Assembly (NCBI GenBank): GCA_015488565.1
Contig: WFNQ01000137.1
Span: 1-20,598 of the forward strand
Direction: 5' to 3'
Length of the DNA: 20,598 nucleotides
Source of the DNA: Thiomicrorhabdus sp.
GTDB lineage: Bacteria > Pseudomonadota > Gammaproteobacteria > Thiomicrospirales > Thiomicrospiraceae
Below the pieces are notes generated by a model that was not told the origin of the DNA, did not search any database, and saw only the letters and a list, made by a program, of their open reading frames with translations. Position 1 is the first letter of the stretch. Each line of letters begins with the position of its first letter. Positions 7,079 to 13,584 of this stretch are shown here, piece by piece. The position numbers were made by a program, and so were the translations under genes.

Positions 7079-7155
7079 TGGTGGGCCCTCGCGGACTCGA
7101 ACCGCGGACCTGTCGATTATGAGTCGAATGCTCTAACCAGCTGAGCTAAGGGCCC
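7079..7155 (-). tRNA. tRNA with CAU anticodon, most likely tRNA-Ile2 (lysidine type)
   Basis: The complement folds into a full cloverleaf of 77 nt with encoded CCA. The acceptor stem is GGGCCCT paired with AGGGCCC, the D-arm contains AGCTCAGCTGGTTAGAGC, the anticodon loop is CTCATAA with anticodon CAT, and the T-arm is CGCGG-TTCGAGT-CCGCG. One outermost anticodon-stem pair (T/C) is mismatched. The acceptor stem has C4-G69 and C5-G68, the pairs E. coli TilS uses to recognise tRNA-Ile2 against elongator tRNA-Met. The GACTCATAATC anticodon region and the CCCTTAGCTCAG start also resemble E. coli tRNA-Ile2. Elongator Met remains possible. It is on the opposite strand to rpmG and mutM. Confidence 0.93.
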
Positions 7156-7206
7156 TAATAGACTTAGGAATCTTTAAATAACCGAAAGGCTATCTAGGAG
7201 GCGGTT

Positions 7207-7235
7207 ATTATAGCGACCGCCATGCACTTTGTGAA
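7207..7235 (-). promoter_or_regulatory. Sigma-70 promoter for the CAU tRNA
   Basis: On the - strand TTCACA (7230-7235, 5 of 6 to consensus) is followed after exactly 17 nt by TATAAT (7207-7212, perfect). Transcription would start near 7200, about 45 nt before the tRNA. The -10 lies in the loop between GGCGGT (7200-7205) and ACCGCC (7216-7221), a 6-bp dyad that could affect promoter opening or simply be chance. Confidence 0.75.
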
Positions 7236-7277
7236 ATAATATTACGAATAAATTCTAAAACCAATAAGGAATGATAA

Positions 7278-8114
7278 ATGCCTGAACTGCCCGAAGTCGA
7301 AACCACCTGCAAAGGCATTCAGCCTTACGTTGAAAACCAGACCATTATTCAATTCATTATTAGAGATGGTCGGCTACGCTGGCCAGTTGAATTGCACCTA
7401 ATTCAAACATTACAGAGCACACTTGTACAAAGCGTTACTCGCAGAGGAAAGTACATATTGCTTACCACAAAAAAAGGCGTGCTCATGCTCCATCTAGGAA
7501 TGTCTGGTAACCTTAGGATACTTCCCAGCAACACTCCCGCCACTAAGCATGATCATATCGATATCATCCTAAGCAATCAGCAGGTATTAAGACTAAATGA
7601 CCCTAGAAGGTTTGGCTCAGTACTATGGCATGACGCTGAGCAAGGTGCAATAGAAACGCATAGGCTACTGTGTAAACTCGCCCCAGAACCTCTCACAAAC
7701 GAGTTTAATGCTGACTACCTATATCAAAAAATTCAACATAAAAATGTTGCTATTAAAAAACTCATCATGAACAACCAAATCATAGTGGGCGCAGGAAATA
7801 TTTACGCAAGTGAAGCACTCTTTAATGCCAAAATTCACCCGCTGACCGTAGGTAAAGCACTAAACAAACAAGCTTGCCAACAACTTGTCGTGCATATTCA
7901 AAACGTATTAAGAGAGTCTATTAAACAAGGTGGAACCACCTTAAAAGATTTTTTAAAACCAGATGGAAAGCCAGGATACTTTGTACAAAAATTGAATGTA
8001 TATGGACGTAACGAACAACCCTGCACCCAATGCAATACCGTCATTGAAAAAGTGATCATCAGCCAACGTGCGAGCTTTTTCTGCCCTAAATGCCAGCCTT
8101 TAAAAGAGGGTTAA
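7278..8114 (+). CDS. mutM: Formamidopyrimidine-DNA glycosylase / AP lyase
   Basis: MutM (Fpg) removes 8-oxoguanine and ring-opened purines from DNA and cleaves the resulting abasic site. The 278-residue protein begins MPELPEVETT, so after Met removal the catalytic proline and Glu3 are in place. Lys58 in RRGKYILL is the conserved beta-strand lysine, LHLGMSG (72-78) and NDPRRFG (107-113) are family signatures, and GAGNIYASE (171-179) is the helix-two-turn-helix. The C-terminal zinc finger has Cys249, Cys252, Cys269 and Cys272, with the DNA-contacting QRASFFCPKC. All key residues are intact. AAGGA lies 7 nt before the ATG. The gene sits between a divergently read tRNA and the convergent fba. Confidence 0.97.
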   Translation: MPELPEVETTCKGIQPYVENQTIIQFIIRDGRLRWPVELHLIQTLQSTLVQSVTRRGKYILLTTKKGVLMLHLGMSGNLRILPSNTPATKHDHIDIILSNQQVLRLNDPRRFGSVLWHDAEQGAIETHRLLCKLAPEPLTNEFNADYLYQKIQHKNVAIKKLIMNNQIIVGAGNIYASEALFNAKIHPLTVGKALNKQACQQLVVHIQNVLRESIKQGGTTLKDFLKPDGKPGYFVQKLNVYGRNEQPCTQCNTVIEKVIISQRASFFCPKCQPLKEG

Positions 8115-8138
8115 AAAAATATTCCCCCCCCTATAACG

Positions 8139-8166
8139 AAAAACAGCTCCTTTATAGGAGCTGTTT
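8139..8166. terminator. Terminator hairpin between convergent mutM and fba, next to a C8 tract
   Basis: AAACAGCTCC (8141-8150) pairs perfectly with GGAGCTGTTT (8157-8166) around TTTATA. As read on the - strand the core stem is followed by five T, so it best serves fba; on the + strand the T run is only three. Nine nt beyond the stem on the - strand comes a run of eight G (C8 at 8124-8131 on the + strand). Confidence 0.85.
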
Positions 8167-8171
8167 AAGAT

Positions 8172-8196
8172 AAAGAGAGTAGGCGCAACTCTCTTT
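8172..8196. terminator. Second hairpin in the mutM-fba gap
   Basis: AAAGAGAGT (8172-8180) pairs with ACTCTCTTT (8188-8196) around a 7-nt loop, followed on the + strand by ATTTCG. It lies immediately before the first hairpin as read from fba, giving tandem structures. It is probably part of a two-way termination zone. Confidence 0.6.
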
Positions 8197-8220
8197 ATTT
8201 CGTGTTAATCCAATAGAAGA

Positions 8221-9285
8221 TTAACGAACGGTTTGATTTAACGAACCATTTGCATAACGTGCTTGCATCTCTTCAAGACCAACGGCTTTGATTTTTGAGG
8301 CATGTCCTGCACAACCAAATGCTTCAAAACGCGCTTTACAAATTTCCATCATGGCATTTTCAGCAGCATTGTAGAATTTACGTGGATCAAAGTTTGCTGG
8401 GTTTTCAGACAAGTGCTTACGAATAGCTCCTGTCGATGCCATACGTAAATCCGTATCAATGTTTACCTTACGCACACCAAACTTGATTCCTTCAACAATT
8501 GCTTCAACCGGTACACCGTAAGTTTGACCCATGTCACCACCGTAGCTATTGATAATAGACAACCACTCTTCTGGTACAGAAGAAGAACCGTGCATAACGA
8601 TATGTGTATCAGGAATACGCTCGTGAATCTTACGAATTTGATCAATTTTAAGCACATCAGCACCAGGCTTAGAAGTAAATTTGTAAGCACCATGAGAAGT
8701 ACCGACGGCAACCGCTAAGCAATCCACATTGGTATCTTTAACAAACTGTGCTGCTTCTTCAGGGTCCGTTAATAAGCTATCCATATCAAGCTTCTCATCC
8801 GAACCATGACCGTCTTCTTCACCCATCATTCCTGTTTCAAGAGAACCTAGGCAACCTAATTCACCTTCAACAGAAACACCACCCGCGTGTGCAATCGAAA
8901 CCACTTCAGCGGTAATTCCAGCATTGTACTCATAAGAAGCTGGTGTTTTCATATCTGACTCTAAAGAGCCATCCATCATGACAGACGTAAAACCAGACTG
9001 AATTGCGCGCAAACATACGCCAACATCTGAACCGTGATCCTGATGCATAACAACGGGAAGATGAGGATACATCTCAACCGCTGCAGCAACCATATGGCGA
9101 AGCATTGGCTCACCTGCATACTTACGCGCACCTGCTGAACCCTGAAGAATAACAGGAGAATCCACTTCATTTGCTGCACGCATAATTGCACGCACTTGTT
9201 CCATATTGTTTACGTTAAACGCAGGCATTCCAAAATTATTTTCAGCTGCGTAATCCATTAATTCACGAAGTGTAATCATCGCCAT
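8221..9285 (-). CDS. fba: Class II fructose-bisphosphate aldolase (Calvin-cycle subtype)
   Basis: This zinc-dependent aldolase joins or splits dihydroxyacetone phosphate and glyceraldehyde 3-phosphate; the class also makes sedoheptulose 1,7-bisphosphate in the Calvin cycle. The 354-residue protein shows MPAFNVNNMEQ, HQDHGS (Asp83 and zinc ligand His84), VEGELG, the inserted acidic loop LETGMMGEEDGHGSDE typical of the Calvin subtype, GTSHGAYKF (His198), HGSSSVP (His232) and KVNIDTDLR. Catalytic residues look complete. AAGGAG lies 9 nt before the ATG. A promoter is present at 9326-9354, so it can be expressed apart from pyk, which ends 94 nt upstream. It is the last gene of the tkt-gap-pgk-pyk-fba group. 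Confidence 0.97.
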   Translation of the reverse strand: MAMITLRELMDYAAENNFGMPAFNVNNMEQVRAIMRAANEVDSPVILQGSAGARKYAGEPMLRHMVAAAVEMYPHLPVVMHQDHGSDVGVCLRAIQSGFTSVMMDGSLESDMKTPASYEYNAGITAEVVSIAHAGGVSVEGELGCLGSLETGMMGEEDGHGSDEKLDMDSLLTDPEEAAQFVKDTNVDCLAVAVGTSHGAYKFTSKPGADVLKIDQIRKIHERIPDTHIVMHGSSSVPEEWLSIINSYGGDMGQTYGVPVEAIVEGIKFGVRKVNIDTDLRMASTGAIRKHLSENPANFDPRKFYNAAENAMMEICKARFEAFGCAGHASKIKAVGLEEMQARYANGSLNQTVR

Positions 9286-9325
9286 CTGCGAGACTCCTTT
9301 ATATTAGTTTCAAAAAATTTTCACT

Positions 9326-9354
9326 ATTCTAGCAAGTTTTAACTTACTTGATAA
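9326..9354 (-). promoter_or_regulatory. Promoter of fba with dyad in spacer
   Basis: On the - strand TTATCA (9349-9354) is followed after exactly 17 nt by TAGAAT (9326-9331), predicting a start near 9319 and a leader of about 34 nt. The spacer holds the palindrome AAGTT-TT-AACTT (+ strand 9334-9345), a possible repressor site. Confidence 0.55.
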
Positions 9355-9379
9355 AAATAATACGTATGCAAATTCCTAT

Positions 9380-10822
9380 TTATGGAATTTTAACAATTTC
9401 TATACTATTCGTTCCGCCCAGAATCCCACGCGTTTCACCACGAGTAAGCAGAACAAGATCGCCTTGTTTTGCAATCTTAAAGGACTTAATTCTTTCCATA
9501 ATAATATCTCTCACATTACTATCATCTAGCCCTGAATAATCGACTTTAGAGGGGTAAACACCACGGAACAATGTCACTTTACGGCGCGTTTTCTCATGCG
9601 GGGTTAATGCAATAATCGGAATACCTGAACTGATACGAGACATTAATAAAGCCGTATTTCCAGACTCCGTTAATGACGCAATACACTTAACATCAAAATG
9701 ATTCGCGGCATACATGGCTGACATCGCAATGGTCTCATCTACAGCAGTAAAGGATTCATCAATACGGTGCGTTGACTCACGTGAAGTACGTGATTTTTCA
9801 GCTTCGTGACAAATACGCCCCATGGTCTCAATAACTAAACTAGGCGATTTACCCGTTGCGGTCTCGCCAGACAACATCACCGCATCTGAGCCATCCATAA
9901 CAGCATTCGCCACATCAAATACTTCAGCACGTGTTGGAATCGCATTATCAATCATCGTCTCCATCATCTGGGTTGCCGTAATCGTAACACGATTCAATTG
10001 ACGCGCACGTTTAATCATTTTCTTTTGAAGGGCCGGTAACTGAGCATCTCCAACTTCAACGCCCAAATCACCACGGGCGATCATAATAACATCTGAAGCT
10101 AAAATAATACCATCCAACGTTGCATCATCGGCCACGGCTTCTGCACGTTCAATTTTAGAAACGATGTCACAATTAAGTCCTGCTTTTTGCGCCAAAGAGC
10201 GACAATATTCGACATCTTCAGCAGAGCGAGGAAATGACAAAGCTAAAAAATCCGCTTCCATTTCTGCAGCAGTTAAAATGTCTTCTTTATCCTTATCTGT
10301 CAATGCCGCAGCAGATAGCCCACCACCTTGTAGATTGATGCCTTTATTGTTTGATAAAGTCCCCCCCACCACTACGGTACAGTTGACACGTTCACCAACC
10401 ACATCAATCACCTCAAACACAAGACGACCATCATCAAGTAATAAACGATTACCTGGCTTAACGTCATAAGGTAAACTTTTATAGGTTAAACCAACTTCAT
10501 GTTGATTCCCCGCATTCACATCCACATTATTATCAAGCGAAAATAGATCCCCTGCTTCAAGAAAAATCTTATCCTCAGCAAAACGAGCAATACGAATTTT
10601 AGGGCCTTGTAAATCAACCAAAACCCCAACTTCACGATCTAATTTTTTTGCTAATGCGCGAACCGCATCCACTCGACCCTTATGCTCCGTAGGATTACCA
10701 TGAGACATATTAATACGAACCACATCAAGGCCCGCGTTAATCATTTTCTCAAGCTCTCCGCTGCGATCGGTTGCTGGACCTAAAGTCGCGACAATTTTTG
10801 TTCTTCTTAAAACAGTTGACAT
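9380..10822 (-). CDS. pyk: Pyruvate kinase (PykA type)
   Basis: Pyruvate kinase converts phosphoenolpyruvate and ADP to pyruvate and ATP. This 480-residue protein is equal in length and very similar in pattern to E. coli PykA. Visible landmarks are RRTKIVATLGPATD (6-19), VVRINMSHGNP (34-44), VDLQGPKIRIA (69-79), LSNNKGIN, the catalytic SKIERAEAV (Lys223), MIARGDLGVEVG with metal-binding residues (247-258), and TATQMMETM with the PTRAEVFDVANAVMDGSDAVMLSGETA active-site block. The C-terminal regulatory domain ends LLTRGETRGILGGTNSIEIVKIP. A VVVGGT stretch is coded with GGG codons and gives a C7 run on the + strand (10361-10367). Its stop codon lies in the loop of a 7-bp hairpin AAATTCC/GGAATTT (9370-9390). 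In an autotroph it would drain fixed carbon to pyruvate. Confidence 0.97.
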   Translation of the reverse strand: MSTVLRRTKIVATLGPATDRSGELEKMINAGLDVVRINMSHGNPTEHKGRVDAVRALAKKLDREVGVLVDLQGPKIRIARFAEDKIFLEAGDLFSLDNNVDVNAGNQHEVGLTYKSLPYDVKPGNRLLLDDGRLVFEVIDVVGERVNCTVVVGGTLSNNKGINLQGGGLSAAALTDKDKEDILTAAEMEADFLALSFPRSAEDVEYCRSLAQKAGLNCDIVSKIERAEAVADDATLDGIILASDVIMIARGDLGVEVGDAQLPALQKKMIKRARQLNRVTITATQMMETMIDNAIPTRAEVFDVANAVMDGSDAVMLSGETATGKSPSLVIETMGRICHEAEKSRTSRESTHRIDESFTAVDETIAMSAMYAANHFDVKCIASLTESGNTALLMSRISSGIPIIALTPHEKTRRKVTLFRGVYPSKVDYSGLDDSNVRDIIMERIKSFKIAKQGDLVLLTRGETRGILGGTNSIEIVKIP

Positions 10823-10970
10823 ATATAGTTATACCTTTGAATGTAAGTGATTCAATCAAAAAAAGATGTCTCGCAAAATAAACGCATTCAATAAAAACGC
10901 CCATAAAGCATATTTTATTTTTTAAGTTTACTTACCGAGTCACCCTTCATCTAAGTGATTGTAAAAATGT

Positions 10971-10999
10971 ATTATATTATGAGACAGAAACGCTCTAAA
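10971..10999 (-). promoter_or_regulatory. Probable promoter of pyk
   Basis: On the - strand TTTAGA (10994-10999, 4 of 6) is followed after exactly 17 nt by a perfect TATAAT (10971-10976). Transcription would start near 10964 and leave a long leader of about 140 nt before pyk. The nonamer TAAGTGATT occurs twice in that leader (+ strand 10844-10852 and 10952-10960), meaning unknown. Confidence 0.55.
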
Positions 11000-11005
11000 T
11001 GACAG

Positions 11006-11054
11006 TTTCATTAAACCGTGTTTAATGAAAACCTAAAGGGCGTTCATTAAACAC
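11006..11054. repeat. Three-copy hairpin module between pgk and pyk
   Basis: One short sequence occurs three times in alternating orientation: TTTCATTAAAC (11006-11016), GTGTTTAATGAA (11018-11029) and TTCATTAAACAC (11043-11054). The middle copy can pair perfectly with either neighbour, as an 11-bp stem with a 3-nt loop or a 12-bp stem with a 13-nt loop, but not both. It lies 26 nt past the pgk stop as read on the - strand and just upstream of the pyk promoter. No T run follows either stem, so it is not a standard intrinsic terminator. Confidence 0.8.
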
Positions 11055-11079
11055 AGTAATTATAATAATTAAAATTAAA

Positions 11080-12261
11080 TTATTTTGCGGCTGCTTTTTC
11101 TAGCATGTCTACCGCTGGTAGTTTTTTCCCTTCTAGGAATTCTAAAAAGGCACCACCACCGGTAGAAATATAAGAAACTTTATCTGCAATATCATATTTA
11201 TCAATGGCCGCTAAGGTATCACCACCACCAGCGATAGAGAATGCATTTGATTCCGCAATCGCCATTGCAATCGCCTTGGTTCCTTCACCAAACTGATCAA
11301 ATTCAAATACGCCAACAGGGCCATTCCAAACAACCGTTCCTGCATTTTTAATAATGTCAGCCAATTCCGCAGCGGAGTCCGGACCAATATCAAAAATCAT
11401 ATCATCATCCTGAACTTCTGATACATTTTTAGTACTAGCAACAGCGGATTCAGAAAACTCTTTACCACATACGACATCAGAGGCTAAAGGAATTCCCGCA
11501 CCGCGTGACTCCATGATCTCATTTAATTTATTACAGGTTTCAATCAAATCAGATTCTGATAACGATTTACCTACATTAAAGCCTGCGGCTTCAATAAAAG
11601 TATTCGCGATACCACCACCCACAACCAATTGGTCTACTTTTTCAGAAAGTGATTCAAGAACCGTTAATTTAGTTGATACTTTAGATCCACCCACAATAGC
11701 AACCATTGGACGAGCAGGATTATTTAATGCTTTACCAAGTGCGTCTAACTCTCCCGCTAAAAGAGGACCAGCACATGCAACACTTGCAAAAGCACCGGCA
11801 CCATGCGTTGAGGCTTGAGCACGATGCGCCGTACCAAATGCATCCATCACATACACGTCACAAAGTGCCGCATATTGTTTAGAAAGCTCTTCGGCATTTT
11901 TTTTCTCGCCGACATTAAAACGTACGTTTTCAAGCAGAACTACTTCACCATCTGCAACATCAAAACCACCTGAAAGATAGTCCTTAACCAAACGAACGTC
12001 TTGGCCTAATTTTTCAGAAAGATTTGCTGCCACTGGCGCTAGAGAAAACTCATCCGCATACTCACCTTCAGTTGGACGTCCTAAATGAGACATAAGCATC
12101 ACTTTAGCACCGGCTTCTACCGCCATTTTAATGGTGGCTAATGAAGCACGAATACGAGCATCAGAAGTGACTTTACCGTCTTTAACAGGTACGTTTAAAT
12201 CTTGACGAATTAATACACGTTTTCCAGCTAGGTCTAAATCAGACATCTTAATTACAGACAT
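11080..12261 (-). CDS. pgk: Phosphoglycerate kinase
   Basis: Pgk interconverts 3-phosphoglycerate plus ATP with 1,3-bisphosphoglycerate plus ADP, a shared step of the Calvin cycle and glycolysis. The 393-residue protein has the N-domain substrate motif VLIRQDLNVPVKDGKVTSDARI (about 15-36), LMSHLGRPTEGEY, LLENVRFNVGEKKN, the hinge and nucleotide part AIVGGSKVSTKLTVLESL, GGGIANTF, WNGPVGVFEFDQFGEGTKA and the nucleotide loop AGGGDTLAA. Length and motifs are normal for bacteria. AGAGGA precedes the ATG by 9 nt. The leader contains a 15-bp palindrome (12285-12299). It is separated from gap by 264 bp that hold a long palindromic element, so gap-pgk co-transcription is uncertain. Confidence 0.97.
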   Translation of the reverse strand: MSVIKMSDLDLAGKRVLIRQDLNVPVKDGKVTSDARIRASLATIKMAVEAGAKVMLMSHLGRPTEGEYADEFSLAPVAANLSEKLGQDVRLVKDYLSGGFDVADGEVVLLENVRFNVGEKKNAEELSKQYAALCDVYVMDAFGTAHRAQASTHGAGAFASVACAGPLLAGELDALGKALNNPARPMVAIVGGSKVSTKLTVLESLSEKVDQLVVGGGIANTFIEAAGFNVGKSLSESDLIETCNKLNEIMESRGAGIPLASDVVCGKEFSESAVASTKNVSEVQDDDMIFDIGPDSAAELADIIKNAGTVVWNGPVGVFEFDQFGEGTKAIAMAIAESNAFSIAGGGDTLAAIDKYDIADKVSYISTGGGAFLEFLEGKKLPAVDMLEKAAAK

Positions 12262-12284
12262 TCGGTATTTCCTCTATATGTAAA

Positions 12285-12299
12285 TGCGAACAGTTCGCA
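12285..12299. promoter_or_regulatory. 15-bp palindrome in the pgk leader, possible operator
   Basis: TGCGAAC-A-GTTCGCA is a perfect inverted repeat with 7-bp arms and a single central base, 24-38 bp upstream of the pgk start. The size and symmetry fit a site for a dimeric regulator; as RNA it would make only a 6-bp, 3-nt-loop hairpin. No regulator can be named. Confidence 0.4.
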
Positions 12300-12417
12300 C
12301 GTTACCCAAAAACCCCTAAAAGGCTTTCAAACAACAAAGTTTAAAAATTAAATTTTCCATTCAAAACTGAACTCAGTACGGAAAAGAAACGTTAATTCAT
12401 AAAAAATAATAGTGAGA

Positions 12418-12521
12418 TTAATTCAGTTATGAAGCCAGGCAGTTCAAGGCGGGATAAGGGCTCGTACAAATGTACGTAACCGTTCCCAACGCAGAAATGT
12501 CCGGCTTCAGGACTGAATTAA
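12418..12521. repeat. ~104-nt imperfect palindromic element behind gap
   Basis: The outer arms TTAATTCAGT (12418-12427) and ACTGAATTAA (12512-12521) are perfectly complementary. After a 2x2 mismatch TGAAGCC pairs with GGCTTCA. Further in, GGCA/TGTC, GCG/CGC and GG/CC blocks pair in register, and the tip is CGTACA-AA-TGTACG. The whole unit therefore folds as one long hairpin on either strand. It begins 4 nt past the gap stop codon. There is no T run, so it is not a plain terminator. It resembles the small palindromic repeats (REP- or MITE-like) dispersed in gammaproteobacterial intergenic regions. Confidence 0.7.
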
Positions 12522-12525
12522 GCCA

Positions 12526-13524
12526 TTATTTACCGACGTGTTCAATTACTCTCATCATATTGCAAGTATAACCATACTCATTGTCATACCAAGCAACGAT
12601 CTTAACGAAAGTAGAATCCAACGCAATACCTGCTTTTGCATCAAAGATAGATGGATGGGCATCGCCACGGAAATCGGTAGAAACATTCGCTTCTTCCGTA
12701 TAACCAAGAACACCCGCCATTGCACCTTCAGAAGCGGCCTTCATTGCGGCACAAATCTCGTCATAAGACGCTTCTTTTTCAAGTTCGACAACTAAATCCA
12801 CTACGGAAACATCTGAAGTAGGCACTCGGAATGCCATACCAGTTAGTTTACCGTTTAGCTCAGGAAGCACTTTACCAACCGCTTTTGCCGCACCGGTTGA
12901 TGAAGGAATGATGTTCTCAAGAATACCACGACCACCACGCCAATCTTTCATCGATGGACCATCAACTGTTTTTTGAGTCGCTGTCGCTGCATGAACCGTT
13001 GTCATCAAACCACGCTTAATGCCAAAGCTATCATTTAATACTTTAGCAACAGGCGCTAAACCATTTGTAGTACAAGAGGCGGCAGAAACAATCGCTTCAC
13101 CTTTATACTCTTCATGGTTAACACCATAAACAAACATTGGCGTATGATCTTTAGAAGGTGCAGATTGAACTACTTTCTTAGCTCCGGCGTCAATGTGCGC
13201 CTGACAAGACTCTTCGGTTAGGAAGAAACCAGTACACTCAATAACCAGATCCGCACCCACATCAGACCAAGCTAGATCTGCAGGGTTACGCTCTGCAGTA
13301 ATACGAATCGTTTTACCGTTAACCACTAGGTTACCGTCAACCACCTCAACCGTACCGTCAAAACGGCCATGAACTGAATCGTATTTAAGCATATAAGCCA
13401 AATACTCAGGATCAAGCAAGTCATTGATTGCAACCACTTCAATGTTTTTAAAATCTTTTGCCGCTGCGCGGAAAGCCATACGTCCGATACGGCCGAAACC
13501 GTTAATACCAACTTTAATCGTCAT
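12526..13524 (-). CDS. gap: Glyceraldehyde-3-phosphate dehydrogenase, type I
   Basis: Gap interconverts glyceraldehyde 3-phosphate and 1,3-bisphosphoglycerate with a nicotinamide cofactor. The 332-residue protein is close in pattern to E. coli GapA: the NAD fold INGFGRIGRMAFRA (7-20), AINDLLDPEYLAYMLKYDS with Asp35 favouring NAD, catalytic Cys151 in SAASCTTNGLAP, His178 in TTVHAATATQKTVDGP, DWRGGRG, NIIPSSTGAAKAVGKVLPELNGKLTGMAFRVPT and WYDNEYGY. NADPH use, common in autotrophs, is not predicted from Asp35. GGAG lies 7 nt before the ATG. It follows tkt after 60 bp and likely shares its transcript. A long palindromic element lies directly behind it. Confidence 0.97.
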   Translation of the reverse strand: MTIKVGINGFGRIGRMAFRAAAKDFKNIEVVAINDLLDPEYLAYMLKYDSVHGRFDGTVEVVDGNLVVNGKTIRITAERNPADLAWSDVGADLVIECTGFFLTEESCQAHIDAGAKKVVQSAPSKDHTPMFVYGVNHEEYKGEAIVSAASCTTNGLAPVAKVLNDSFGIKRGLMTTVHAATATQKTVDGPSMKDWRGGRGILENIIPSSTGAAKAVGKVLPELNGKLTGMAFRVPTSDVSVVDLVVELEKEASYDEICAAMKAASEGAMAGVLGYTEEANVSTDFRGDAHPSIFDAKAGIALDSTFVKIVAWYDNEYGYTCNMMRVIEHVGK

Positions 13525-13584
13525 TTTCTAACTCCAAAAAATTATCGAGCTCAACAAAATCAAACTCGAATTACAATAAATAAT

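Noticed and set aside
7079..7155. tRNA gene as an integration site for a mobile element
   Set aside because: No integrase, direct repeat of the tRNA end or foreign gene block nearby.
10844..10960. TAAGTGATT pair as a regulator site
   Set aside because: Two 9-bp direct copies 108 bp apart in AT-rich DNA are weak evidence; only noted under the pyk promoter.
11006..11054. CRISPR-like array
   Set aside because: Three copies in alternating orientation with very short spacers; no cas genes. It is a hairpin module.
12418..12521. Intrinsic terminator of gap
   Set aside because: Stem is long and interrupted and no T run follows on either strand.
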